Assembly (NCBI GenBank): GCA_022419385.1
Contig: JAJUBI010000008.1
Location: 2,108,001 to 2,172,000, forward strand
Reading direction: 5' to 3'
DNA length: 64,000 nucleotides
From: Paraconiothyrium sp. Pb-2020
Taxonomy: Eukaryota; Ascomycota; Dothideomycetes; Pleosporales; Didymosphaeriaceae
This document shows, in pieces, positions 11,558 to 24,100 of this stretch. Both the position numbers and the translations under genes were made by a program. Below the pieces are notes generated by a model. It did no database searches. It had not been told where the DNA came from and was given only the letters and a program-made list of their open reading frames with translations. Numbering within the stretch: position 1 is the first letter of the stretch; each line of letters opens with the position of its first letter.

Positions 11558-14070
11558 TGCTGGAAGCCGAAAGGTGTCCTGCACCACGAAGCGAAAGGAG
11601 CAAGAACGCCGGTAATAAAGAAACGAAAAAGGAGTAGGGAAATGAAAATTGGTTCAGCACCGGGCCGCTGGAGAATGGAATGGGCAAGCACAACAGCGGG
11701 GGGCGAAGTACTGATAGACAAGAAGCCCAAGCTATAAAGCACGGATTCGACCCATTCGGCCTTGCTCCACGCTGTTTCACAGCGGGAATCGATTGGCGCT
11801 TCTGTCTGGAGTAGCGTTTAGTAGAGCCTGGGCAGAGCCCGTTGTAGGGGTGGAGTGGGATCCCATCTGCCTTGGCGGAGGTGAAGTGTCACTTGGACGC
11901 TGGTCTTTGTACCCACTGCGAAGCTTCAGATTAGGGCTTGTATCAGAATGCACGTGAAAAGTGCCATAGCGTTCTTGTCTTGGGTGCATCTAAAGAGCAA
12001 ACGTGGTTTAGGGTGGCTCCGCTCCGTGGCTGCCAAGGCGTCTTGACGTCGGGTCCGTAAGTGGGTAAGCACACAGTGGATATCACATTCGCTATGAGCT
12101 TCATTGTTGCGAAGAAGGAAATGATGTTCGCCGCTATGATAATTGTGCTCCTATACCAAGCAGTGCCACAGTGTCGAATCAAATTTTGTGGTATTCGCCC
12201 TTTGTTGACCTCTTGGTGGAACATCAAAATCGGGGACGTCCCACCGAACGACGCGAAGTCTCACAGGCTGTGCGATGCACAGGAATGACTTCGGCGTATA
12301 ATCTGTGGATGGGAAGTTTATCCACCGGCAGCGGGCCAAGCAACGTATGTGGTGCGCCATAGGCGAAGCGGGAGGCTTGTGTGCGTCAGGGTTTATCCCT
12401 CTTTAAAACATGGCACTCAGTCAGCGTCTGCAAGGGCTTCGCCGCATTCTCGTCGTGAACATAGTCCGAAATGTCCCGACAGCAAATCTAGCCCAACGTG
12501 GGTTCAAGGACGGGAGATAGACGCTTAGGGGATCTGGCTTAAAACCGGTGTCCGCGGCTAGGAGGAGCTTGAAACCGGCATCGAAACGCCCTAAAGAGCC
12601 GCTTGCGTCGTGGGAGATGCCAAGCATCCCACGTAAAACACGCACAAGAACACCCCCACATAGCCCATACCAACTCAGCGCGAAAGTTGGCTTGGCCATC
12701 AAGGGCTTGGTCGAGGACGTCGCGGTGCAGAACAATGGTGGTTTAGCACCCCTTCCAGCACGGGCTTGGTATGTCGAACTGAGGCGCCAAGGTCGATCTC
12801 AAGGTTGCCGCCCTGCGGAAATTGGAAATGTTGAGGATTCATATCGTTACAGGGAACACTTCTGCAGAATCGAGCATAAAGCTTATTCGTCCTTCGCCCG
12901 ATCGTGCATGGAAGCTTCTGCACACATTCCAGAAATAAGCGCGCTGCGACTGCCATCATTGATGCCCAAGTGAGCGTGATTTGAATTCCAAATTTTGATT
13001 GGAGATATCTGTTGCCCCTTTCCTGCTCTTTTGGTGCGATCGCTTGAGGCTGAATTATCGTCGTCATCTTCTTAGGTGGGTCATCTCCTGCTTATCGCAA
13101 TTGCTGAGGCTGAGCCCGCCGATCGCAGAGCAGAGCCTCACGAATGCCACTCTTGGCAATACAGTACACGCGTACATATCCATCGAGAAGAATGCGCAGC
13201 AGCAGGAAGTTGATGTGGCGATATGGGAAAGGTAGAATGGAGATGGGGCAGTGACGTGAACGTGAATGCTTCGACGGGGATGCGGAAGCAGCCCGCGACT
13301 TTATGTAAGCTGGCGCCCGCCTATGATCATCACCACAACATCTTCCCTTCACGATGCTATGCTCAGCATGTTGTCTGCTCGATTGTTCCTTTAGTCGCTG
13401 ATTCTTTAAGCAAGCGAAAGTGCCATTTCCTCAGTGAAGAAGTTCTCCGCTCGACGTCCGGCTGCCAACAAGCCCCAAACAATCGCAAGCACGCATCATC
13501 CAGCCCAGTCACATGTACGAGGCAGAATGATATGTTGTCGGCGAACGAAGAAGCGCCCTGCGAGCATTTGGGCTTGGCGATACTCAACGCGGAAGGTCGT
13601 GCATTCTGCCTATCATACGCACTGCCCATTGTTGAGCAGTTCACAATTCCTGCAGGGGTCTATCCCATGGCGATCAATCGCATGTGAAGCAACACACTCC
13701 CCTGCGGACACGGGGCTTAAAAGCATCTTAGCACAGCGGAGCGGAGGGCACGCGAAGGCGGCGTGTGCGACATGTCCGCTCCGCCCCACTTGTGTCGGGC
13801 ATCCTTGACGAATAGAAAACAGCAAAGTCTTATCTAGACGCTGGGAAGCCAAGTTTTCCTTGGAGAAGGGCAGCATGAAGCAGAATTAAAATTGAGGGAA
13901 GAAGCGCACAAGCGGAGAAATCGAAGTGTAGAGACAGCGCCTCAAAGCAGCGTTAACGACTGGTATGATTCAGGCGCTTAAGACCCGGTAAAGACACCCC
14001 AAGGACGAGATGAAAGCCCCCAACCAACAAGCAACACCCAAATGACCGCAAATTCTGCACATTCTGCTCC
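11558..14070. other. Long intergenic region, no supported gene
   Basis: It holds the promoter of the minus-strand TDT transporter at its left end. Several overlapping open frames of 100-155 codons exist on both strands (for example plus 13223-13687 and minus 12421-12735), but none has family motifs, splice continuity or a convincing start. I see no tRNA, repeat or transposon ends. Confidence 0.45.
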
Positions 14071-15355
14071 TCACATTGGCATAGCGCCTGGAAGGTGCTC
14101 GAGCCCTGTATAGTCACATATTAGCTGACTCCCAACGTAGCAATATGCAGATGACTTACATCCATCGAGGTCGTCGTTCACAGTGGGCTTGATGGTGCAT
14201 TTGTTGGCCTCCGCAACGCTCTGCGTCTTCAGGTTGTTGCTGACCAAGCTCGTAGAGTCCATCGCTTTCTGCAGCGCGTCACCCTTCCAGCCGAACATGT
14301 AGTCGCCGTGCGTCCCGTAGCCGCGGCGGTCGTCGAAACTCCATACAAAAGGCTGAGAGCCATCGGCTGGCCAGATGGACTTGTCGTTGAAGGCCGTTGT
14401 GTTCCACATAGTCTCGAAGGCGAGCTGCGGCATCCGGACAGGATGCGTGGAAGGACAGGCACCTGCATTCTGGAACGCGCCTTTGACGGTGTTGTACATG
14501 TGGTCTTGATGGTTGGGGCCTGCGAAGGTGAGTGCGTGCCTGGACTCATTCCTTGGCGAACTCACTGTCGAGGTTTTTTCCATCCCAACAACTTGGAAAA
14601 TGATGTATAGCCATGATGCCAGCAGCGCATGGCTGTTTGGGAAAGTCATTTGTCTCGCTACCTCGAGTCATGATATCCTTCAGACAAGTATAACGCAGAC
14701 CTGGGTTGCTTCCTGAGGTAGTGGTCGGGCTGCCAACGGTCATGCGGAAGCCCTGATCCTCGTCAGCAACCAATAAAGCCTGAGGGCAAGTAATCTTACA
14801 GGCTGAAAAGAGGTAATCTTCGTCTTGCCGTTCGAGTTAAAGTCTTGTTGAAGGTAATAGATGGTCATGCCTCCGGTCAACGAGCCCAAGAGAGCGTTGG
14901 GGTACTGCGGAACCCTCTTATAAGTGCCGTTCCTGGCCTTGAAGTACATCACAGCCGTCCAATAGTTGCTAGAGACTGTTAGTAGCTGCTTTTACCCTAT
15001 CCGGAGTGATAACTTACCTGAAGTCTTCGGAGAATGAGCAAGTCGTGCACGTGGCTTTCGCGCCGATATCACCATTCATGGTGGCATTGAAAGCATTACC
15101 TCCTACAATCTAAGTTGGAAAGTTTATGAGTGTTTGTTCAAACAAATCTCTGGGCAGCTTGCCTGGTGCAGGTGAGCCGATGGGATAGTTCCTGGCTGGG
15201 AGGGTCAGCAACATTGTCATCTCGAGAAAAAATTGCAGTCAACATACCTCGACAACGGGATCCAGACGCTGCACTGAGAGTGTTGCGCATCCGAATCGTA
15301 TGTAAGCCCAGGAAGGCGTTGCAAAGGCGAGGGCGAGAGAAAGCCACTTCATCAT
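14071..15355 (-). CDS. Secreted DUF1996-domain protein
   Basis: Seven exons on the minus strand: about 15248-15352, 15163-15195, 15018-15109, 14800-14968, 14566-14752, 14160-14519 and 14071-14105. They give 326 residues from the ATG at 15352; a second in-frame ATG lies at 15355. Every join keeps frame. The start MKWLSLALAFATPSWA is a signal peptide, followed by the DUF1996 landmarks YIRFGCATLSVQRLDPVVEPG, HLHQIVGGNAFNATM, FPSCWDGKNLDSP, CPSTHPVRMPQL and GYGTHGDYMFGW. The family occurs as secreted or wall-associated fungal proteins, sometimes with WSC or carbohydrate-binding modules; none is present here. The second intron has a GC donor (GCAAGC) and ends TTAG. The biochemical role of the family is not known to me. 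Confidence 0.88.
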
Positions 15356-17567
15356 TACAGAACGATGCTTTCAATAAGACAGCCAGTACCAGTCAAATAC
15401 GCTACCGAGACAAAGAGATATATGTTTTCTTCCTCTCTAATGTTCTTGAGCACTTGGAACATGCCGCGTTGGTCGTCGATAGCCATGCTGATGGACCGTT
15501 AATTCGAAGCTTGTCCGTCCAACCAGCGTTCAGGTCGGTAGAGTGCACCGCAATTTACTCGTGAAGTTCCCCGCACCTGGTATGGGCTTGTGCGTTTCCC
15601 CAACCTCAGTATGGATAGCCCCTGCTTTAGGTACCTAATGCATCCGAAATTGGTCACACGAGTTGCTCTGCCGGCAGTGCTGAGATTGCCGAGAGGTGGC
15701 GGCCAAATACTCGTCGCAGGCACTGTAGCCATTGAGCAATCGATAGAGCTCCTTGGCTCTTGAAATAAATGAGCCCCAGGATGGTGAGGTCGCGAATGTA
15801 AAGCCGACCATCCAGGGGCGCCGCACTTTGAAGCAGGTGGTTGGGCTTCAAGTGATGTCATTTGCATTCTGGAGTGTTTGCGCAGCGCGGCGTGACGAGC
15901 GAAGTGTGTCTTCCATGGCATTAACAGCAGGAATCCTCAGGCACATCATGAAGCCGATGACCACACTGCCTGTGGTGATGGAAGGTGCCACGGAGAATCA
16001 GGTGAAGGTATATGACAAGACCCAACCCATCGGGCCTAGCGGCTTGGCGCTGCAAACCTCTGTGAAGGATGTCGGAGACTTCATATCGTATCAACACCAA
16101 CATACTACGTCTTTGCAGGCTGCTAGGCTTAAATTAATACGTAAGACGTCCATCGTCTGTTTCCTAAAACGTCTTGTTCATGTGAGAAGCTCAGAAAATG
16201 TTCGGTCGCGCGCACAGCGACAGAGACGCGCCAGGCTAAGGCAAACACGACTTTCTCCTGGAGTACCATTTCCCTTGACAAACTGGGGCCGGTAAGGCGA
16301 GAAAATATCCGGTTATGGATCTTCCACGTCTTATCTAAACCTTGAGCTGCTGGGCAGAGGCATACCTCGGTCTCCCGATTCTCGCCGCCCAGTATGCTGC
16401 TAGCAGCACTTGAGATGCTAAAACAGGGTGCCCTTCTAATAACATGCCTCAGCTGTATCTATCGATGCTCGTCGTAAAATTGCTAACAGGGAGGATTTTA
16501 CACCGTTTTCCTAGGGCTCAATTGTCGATGCCAGCAACATTCCCCTCCAACCAACGTCCCGGCTATGTAACGCCCGCGCGAAGGACGCTCCCCGGACCAC
16601 TTATCAAGCGATGTTCGTTATACACTATTACGATATTATCCTTTCCGTTGTACGGTATTTATCGAGGTAGCTCACCGTCAGGACAGATGCGGAAGGTGAC
16701 CTCCCATTCCGACAAGTCCGACGTGGACATCGCTGACTATTCACTGGGTAAAAGGAAGGCTGTATCTCTTGCTTTTTGTAGCAAGGTGCAACTTTTCGTC
16801 GATCTCTTTTCCAGGAGCGCAAACAACGCGGCCGTTCGCTGGCGAAAACGCCGTCCTCCACCATCCTGCGAGGTCGTCAAGCTCTAGACACCTAGATCTA
16901 CCATCCGCGAGCCCCCAGCATTCACTCGCCAACGTCCGCGTGTGTAGCGCATCGCAGCGCAGATTCGTGTTATGATCGCGTCCCGCACCTGCCTTCACCT
17001 CTCACCCACAACACAGCGCGGCGCCTCACCTCTCCCCTCAAAATTCCCAACTCCCACCTCTCACCTCACCCACTATATAACCCATCTTGAAACCCTAAAT
17101 CACATCGTTCATCCACTCTCAGCTTGGCGTCTGCTGAGATGGCCCGGCCATTGGCGCATTCAGATAGTCTGACTACCTGTAATCGCTCCGGGTTAACCAT
17201 CTCTTACCAGGCCAACCTGAGGGCGGGTGTTCGATCCACACTATCAGCAAACCGCTATTCAAAGTGCTATTAGCATGGGCGGTTTCTGGACGGGTTCGCA
17301 TCAAAGGCAGCTCGTTTCTTTTGCCAATTTCTTGTAGAAGGGATTTTTATGTTACTTTTTTGCAGGTGCGAGGGACCTTTGCTATTGAGACCTAAGAATG
17401 CGAATGAGCAGTCGGAACAGTAAGCGCCATAAATTATGATTAAAGTTGGTACAAGTAAGTTAATAGCAACTTAGAGCAATGCTTGGAATATCTTTAAGAG
17501 GGAGAACAGCGCGATATTGGCAACATCTGCTTAGCATAAACATCATCTTTCTCTATTACGGATTGTG
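15356..17567. other. Intergenic region without a supported gene
   Basis: Open frames of up to 180 codons (plus 15753-16295) are present but lack recognisable domains. A tRNA-like segment near 17133-17248 is listed separately. Nothing else is supported. Confidence 0.4.
17133..17248 (+). other. tRNA-like segment, probably a decayed tRNA or tRNA-derived element
   Basis: The ends GCTGAGA and TATCAGC can pair at six of seven positions as an acceptor stem. A box-A-like TGGCCC...TTGG follows the 5' arm, and a box-B-like GTGTTCGATCC sits at the T-arm position. However, the anticodon arm collapses to a TCAGA/TCTGA hairpin with a three-base loop, box A lacks its conserved A14, and there is no T-run close downstream (the nearest TTTTT is near 17344). 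It is therefore not a normal functional tRNA. Confidence 0.25.
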
Positions 17568-19450
17568 CTATATCCTATTTGCAATATTGTTCCTTTCTAT
17601 ATCCTCTGGTGGGTAGTTCTCTGGTAAGGGCGGTAGCTCTTTCATTCTGTCTTTCTTGCGTCGCCGTGCCATCAACGATTCGTAGCAGGCCATGCAGAAT
17701 ATGCCTTGACTTGTCCGTGCATACCTTAAGTTCTCTATTTTACGTTTGCAGTTCCGACAGCTGAAACACTTTGCGCAAAACGCCTGATCGCCGGTGAGGA
17801 TTGCGAGGTCCTCTATTTTCTCGCCGCAATGGTCGCAACTATATGTGCACTTGTTGCAGATCAACGAGCCGTCGCCAAGCAGGAGCAGATTTGAATCCGC
17901 ATCTAGGAGGTCGCCGCATGTGTTGCACCGGAAGCAATCTAGGTGCCAACGGTTGCCAGCTGGCGTTTGTTAGCTGCGATTGAGGTACACACATCTGGGT
18001 TGTTCTACTCACCTAACTCGAAAGCTTTACCCTCTTCGAGGATTTCCCCACAACCTTTGCAGGGATAGAATACATCATCTTCAGGGACGGGCGATTTGTA
18101 TCCGTCGTCGGACCATGAGTCGTATGCATCGCTAATTTGTGGGGGTTTTTCTAGAGACGAATCCGCTTCTGTTGCAGCAACCTTGCTCGATAATGCATTC
18201 TCCTCAGAGATATCCGGAGACAGATTGGGAGGTCCTTCCAAGAGTTGTAGAGTTTGATCGTGTACCCTGGGTGACTTGACTGATGTAGCGCCTTGACCCT
18301 CATTCTGTAGCTCGAATGGCGGATCCAGTTCGAGAACTGTCATAGGGATTTCTGGAAGTACCAAAGGATACATACTGGTGGGAGTTGATTCCATCGAGCT
18401 TGATACCTTATGTCCAGGGACAGTTTCGGTGTTTTCGCCCGAGGTGCCTGTCTCAACGATGACTTGCGCATTTGTCCAAGTTGCCGCGATCTCAGCAGGC
18501 TCTGTTTGGCCGAATTGGTAGTATTCCGAGTGGTCTCGGACATCCTCAGGATATAGCGGTAGAGCAATGACGGATATCACCGAGATGTCTGCAAGCGATA
18601 GACCCGAAAATATAGACCATGTCTGAGTACGGATGACCGAACTGACAATGGAATGGTCGCAATTTCTGTGCTGCATCGTGCGATACACGCGTGATGATTG
18701 CAAATCCTCGTCGAAAGCGAAGCGTACTTTGACCGCTTCGAGAATGGATACGCGATTACTTGCGGAAGGTCGCGTCGAGGTTATCGTTGCGCTGTCCGCT
18801 TCTGGTGCAAGGCTGCTGTTGTCCATGTCCCTTGTTACAATACTCATGGCATCGAATGCATCTTCAAGATTGCGCAATCGCTTGCCTAGTCGCTGGTTGT
18901 CTTGGAGCAGTCGGTCGATCATCGACTCCAAGGACGATTGCGACCTGTTGGCATCGGCATCTGAGGCACTTCGAAACACATTAGCATCGGGACGCAATAT
19001 TGTAAGTGCAGCTTACCATTGGAGAATGTTAAGCATCAGAGTTATCGTCGACTTGTGCCTTTGCAGCCGGTCCACGATCTTATTGCAACTATCCTCAGCC
19101 CAGACCCATTTCAGCCGTGCTCTAAGTGGAACTTTCGCTCCTTGTAATGCAATAAAAGGCGCGATAGCAGTCTCAAGTTCAGAAAAGGTAAGTACAGAAT
19201 CCGTGAGCGTAACGATCAATTGGTCTATTTGAATTAAGGCGGCGCGATGCGATTGCGTTAACGAGAGGTCCGAAAGGAGGTTCTGCAGGGAGGATAGTGC
19301 GGCCCGAACCTCTTGCACTTCGCATGCGAGCGCCACGAGAACGCGGGGCGCATCTTTGGCGGTCGATATTGTGCCGTGGAGGAGTTCCCCTACTTTGCTT
19401 GCTGCGGCCAATATGCCGACAATGGAGGCAGTAACACTCAAGGGATCCAT
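17568..19450 (-). CDS. STAND-type N-terminal domain fused to LIM zinc fingers
   Basis: Three exons on the minus strand, 19017-19450, 18013-18968 and 17568-17959, joined by 48- and 53-bp introns in frame, give 593 residues. The start MDPLSVTASIVGILAAASKV and the helices that follow (residues 1-145) match the fungal N-terminal domain found on STAND/NLR-like proteins (PigL_N / Helo-like). A middle region has a short coiled coil (DRLLQDNQRLGKRLRNLE), a hydrophobic segment GLSLADISVISVIALPLY, and a long acidic linker. The C-terminal 170 residues carry LIM-type Cys/His pairs (CKGCGEI, WHLDCFRCNTC, CNKC, CDHC, CAKCFSCRNC, CMAC), closely like the LIM region of fungal Rho-GAPs, but the protein stops soon after with no RhoGAP domain. 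It may link membrane or cytoskeletal signalling to incompatibility; this is inference. Confidence 0.8.
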
Positions 19451-21100
19451 GTTAGTAGAATGCAGAGGAATATCGAAAAAAAGTGCGCGTGGTCGTAGAT
19501 AGGTGGACCCATAGAGCGACACTCAGCCCCAATTGACCACAGCCGAGACGCCACCAGATGGGCTTGTATACGAGCAAGGCAGCCGTAGCCTCGTCTTGGA
19601 CATCGCGATGCGCTCGAAGTGGTTTCTCCTGAGCTGCGCTTCGGCTACCCGCTCGTGAGTAGAACGCTTAATCAGTTCCTAAGATCTATATCTGTAATCC
19701 ATTTCTGCGGCTCGAGGGGTGTAGCCTTCGTTCCAAAGATGATTGTTGAATGCGCAAGGCTGACATCGCGCGCGCGTATGGTAGCCTGAGAAGCCGAACG
19801 TTTCATAGGCTGAGGCAGCCCATATCCTTGACCGGCGCCGTTCGAGGCTGGAGCAGTGGAGCCAGCATTCTGCCAAGGAAGCGATTGTTGTCGCGTTGTA
19901 ATGCGTGATGGACCCGCCATTGACTTCTCCTGAGGCTTGGAAAAGGAGCTGAGGACCCCATGGACGCTACCTAGTCACGTGCCAGGCTAAGCGCCCCGGG
20001 TAGGACGGCAATCTTTGCCGAGGCTGCACGCTCTTGCAGCACGAAACATCACCAAATCGACAATCTTCCTGGCACTTCGAACCAAAGTACACATTCTGGA
20101 ATTGCTACGATCAAGCACGAACTACGCTCACACCGAACAGCATCTAGCTCACTTTCTCAACCGAAATATTTAATGGTCCGATCGGTTCTGGCAAGGTTAC
20201 CTACCACAAGTGCGACGAGCAGATCGAGAGAGGCCAACCCAATTCACAACATTAACCTGATATATTCGAGGTGATATATGAGAGCTGAACAAACGTCGAC
20301 GATAAGCGTTTCGAAATTAGAATCCTTCAAACCGACATCATACGATTTCATGCAAAGTGTTCAGTACATCAATAGCAGCAGGACTGATGCTGGTCTTCCA
20401 ATACATCCACATAGGACACAATCAAGACATTTTCCATTGTGATGGTCTATCGAATGCGAACGCATAAGTTGAGCACATCGCTTCTCGCCACATAGACAAT
20501 ATGATTTTAGGCTTCTAGAACTGCCTCAGGAGAAGACCAAGCGGTCTCCCTCTTGCAATGACCTCATTCCATTCTTCAAGCACGACATGAAGTAACACTG
20601 GAGGATTTTTGGTCAAGCCCCGGAATAAGCGGCGAGTGGGCCTAAAGCCAGAGGTGGAAGTCCAGCTCTTCGCTTTTCCGTTATACAGGACTTCTTTTCC
20701 TTGACCGCGTGGGGGGGGGGGGGGGGAACGCGACCAGCTGTGAGCCCACAGTAGCCATAGGCCAAGACATGAGAGAACTGTGGGTTTCTTTGGTCGATCC
20801 AATCCACTGAGCGTCCGCCATGCATATTCAGCAGAGTAATCGTGGATCACTCCTCCCGGCACATCGATTGTATTGGCCAACTTTTGAAAACATCAATTGT
20901 GCTGTAGAAAACGCAAGCAGTACCGCTCATGTGCACTCTTGCATAGCTCTGACCGATAGTTAAAGACGACAGTGTCTTCCAAACGCAAAGAGCAGGTTCG
21001 AGCATACAGAGAGAGCAGTAGAACTTCTCTTGCCTGAATGCGTCTCATTCGGGCGTTGTGGGTGGAAGGGTAGTCCGACCACGCAAGCAGACAGATGTCC
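19451..21100. other. Intergenic, including a 16-base poly-G tract
   Basis: It contains the doubtful small frame at 19672-19920 and an uninterrupted run of 16 G at 20711-20726, but no supported gene. The 3' end grades into the diverged repeat tract. Confidence 0.4.
19672..19920 (-). CDS. Small hypothetical protein, doubtful
   Basis: An 82-codon minus-strand frame with an ATG at 19920 begins MAGPSRITTRQQSLPWQNAG and ends ITDIDLRN. It is Ser/Gln/Pro-rich, lacks transmembrane segments, and is not recognised. No GT donor near its end gives a spliced continuation, although a further open stretch of about 45 codons follows in another frame. It sits 222 bp upstream of the STAND-N/LIM gene in the same direction. 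Confidence 0.22.
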   Translation of the reverse strand: MAGPSRITTRQQSLPWQNAGSTAPASNGAGQGYGLPQPMKRSASQATIRARDVSLAHSTIIFGTKATPLEPQKWITDIDLRN

Positions 21101-24100
21101 CGATGCTCAGATCCCAAGACATACGTTGCGAGCGACGAAGCTTCTAAAAGGTAATGCTAGCCGGTGAACAAGCACGCAGTCCAGGACATGTGAAGGTGGG
21201 AGTGAATTTCCGTGTCCAGCACATAGATCCAATATAGATCCTTTTGAGTAAACTTTGCACGAATTGCGTTCAGTTGTAAGCATCGACAGACCGCGCCGCG
21301 CATACCAGACCGATCTTGCTTTTTGTTGGTCCGCCCATCACAAGTACATAACCTCTCCTTCGTGTGCTCTTTGTTCCGCACATCGAACCAGGAGCAAGTC
21401 CAGATCAGCAGGTGGAATTATATCTTTCTGTCCCACAGCACATCGTCGGGACGAGGTATCTTTTTGTTCATGCATGTCGAGCCGACACGAAACACATTTC
21501 GTGAAGAAGTCTTCATTTTTCGAGACCATATTGTCTCTTGCTTCAAAATTTGGTAGGGCTCTCGAACAAGCGGTTAGAGAGGTAAAAGACGAATTACATT
21601 CCACAGCACCCATAAGCGTAGACGTCCACACCCTCGGTGGTATAACTCATGACAAGTCAAGCCGCGCACAGCAGGTAAAATGATAGAGATATTGCCACGG
21701 CACATTCAATACCATACGGCCATCTTTTGGTCGCACATGCAGAGGCAAAGATCAAGCGACCTCTCCCCAAGCACATCATGTGCTTTTGCACGTCTTTTGA
21801 TCATGAAGGCTAGAATGCGAAGCGCACAGAGATAGAGATCGAAACCCCTCTCCTAGCACATATACGTTATCCTCGTGCGTTTCAATCGTCAAAGCCGGAA
21901 GACGAACCATGCCGCACATGCCGCACATGCCGGATGAGAGGCCAAGCTCCCTCTCACAGCGCATGTTTCCAAAGTTAGTTCTTTTTGGTTGTGTGGGATG
22001 TGAGAAACACATTGTAATTCTAAATGCCGAATCCCACCTACTCCGGCATTGGTTGATTGATGGAGTCTTTTAGTCATGCAAAGAGAAGACACACAGTGCA
22101 TGCCGAGTGAAGTCGGATTACTCGGCTTCCCCAGCGCATTCGTTGATCGGTGAAACCTTCTAATTCTCTGAAATGGAAGACAAGCCACGCCACACACGAA
22201 ACAAACGGTTTTCAGGTTTCCGTCTCTCCCAGCACATACAATGGTAGGCAGTCTGATTTGAGTATGTTAGAGAGAAGACAAATCACCCTTTGAATCCGAG
22301 TGACGTCAACTTCCTCGTCTGTCCCGGCGCATCAGATGTTTGTTCGCTGCTTTTGGTTTTGCGGATCGGAAGACAAAGCGCGAATGATAAAGATATTATA
22401 GAATTTCGTCTCTCTCAGCACATGCAGTGGTAGAACATCCAGTTTAGTCGTCCGAGTTTAGAGACAATCGCACCAACATGAAGTAAAACACATCTTCTTT
22501 TAGTCTCTCACAGGCCATGATTGATTAAGTCATGCTCTTTTGCAGCCTCGCGAGCCGCATATGGGGTATAGGATGTGTATTTGTGAGAATGGCCGATCGT
22601 ATAAATAGAATCGTGAGGCTAGGCGAGCAGCGACAAAGCCCTACCATGCAGAGGTAGACGTCGAATTCCTTCTCTAGGCGTATCTCTAGAGCTTGTCTAT
22701 TTCGATCGTGAGAGGAAGAATGCAAGCTGAAGCGCGGAAGCTCTGACTAAATACGAAGTCCTCGACTGTCTCTGTTCATCAAACACCAGGATCGGTTGTG
22801 ATTGGGCGACTCAAGAGCAGCGAGAAAGCCCACTATGCAGAGGAGAAATCGAACTCGCTCGTCCATCACATGGTGTCAACGATTGCCGTTTTCTTTCTGG
22901 TCCTAGCTCACAGAACCAAAGGCGGGCCGCACATGCGTTGCCATATAGTTGATTTACGCCCGCCACAGGTTACATAACTTGCTGGAGGTACCTTGTAGAG
23001 TATCAGCTTACGCAGAGCGCGTCAGCACTATATTGCGAAACAGCCGCAGAAGCAGCGCGGAGAGCAAGACGTTTCAAAGCACTGGTCGATTTTCCCTTGC
23101 GCATGCCATCGTTGGTGCTTCCCGGGCTTCGGGAGGGGAGGCTAAAGGCTAGCATGCGCTTGTTGAGTGGAATTTGGTTCGGGAGTCTTCGCCTCTCAGA
23201 GGTCATGGTTTGCGGTTCATCAAATCCTACAGTCAGGGTACATGAGCCGGCACGACAGCAGGACATGCGTTGCTCATCAACTATCTTTGAGCTCCCCACG
23301 ACATTCTGCGCAATTGTCATTGGTTCTGGTGCCTTGGTATTATAGTCGGAATGAGAATAGAGAGCCACATTTCATTGTCACAGGGAAACCTTTCGCCTCC
23401 GACAGCCCATGGCTTCGCGATACGGCTTGTTTTGTAGAGATGAGTGGACGAGCAGCGCGGAGAACAGGACATGCATCGGCAGATGATGACTTTAAGACCT
23501 CTTCGCCAACACAGAGGCCGCTCGGAGCATTTTGTCGTCCTTTTTGGGTGTGAGAATGAACAGTGCCCGCGACAGACAAGAATAAATCTTCCAATCTTGA
23601 CCTCCAGCAGACCATGGGTTCTGCTTAGTCAGATTTTCAAAAAGTCTGTAGGCATGAACGGCGTGGGGAGCAGGACATTGTGAAATTTCTTTTTAGGATC
23701 ATCTATCTCTTCCGGAGTATGCGAGCAATGCCTTGTTATTTCAGAGTACGAGAAGTGCGAGATCAAGAGCCGCGGATGCTATCAAGAATTCGGTCTTCTT
23801 GTATTCGCCTCCCGCAGCCATGAAACTGGCGATTTTGCGTCTTGAATTGCGGCGAGATGCGTAAGGCTAGTGCCCCACTTGCTCCAGAGACACGCTGTTT
23901 TAGTGCCCTCTCATGAACAAGACCCAATGCCTTTTTAGGTCTGGTTTTGATTGAAACAGAGTGTGTGTAGAAAGTAAGGACTGCAAGCGATGTTTTAAGA
24001 TACAGATCGAGCTTCAGTACCGAATTCATTTATCCAGAATTTTGGTCTCTTGGTACCTACGACCCGCGAGGCGGAAGATCTGCCTGCGACATGCCTAGGC

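Noticed and set aside
12421..12735. 104-codon minus-strand frame and overlapping 141-codon plus-strand frame
   Set aside because: Mutually overlapping, Arg/Pro-biased and not like any known family; likely chance in GC-rich DNA.
13223..13687. 154-codon plus-strand open frame between the TDT and DUF1996 genes
   Set aside because: No domain, poor start context, no splice partner, and overlapping open frames on the other strand.
15753..16295. 180-codon plus-strand open frame
   Set aside because: Composition changes along its length, no recognisable motif, and a competing minus-strand frame covers part of it.
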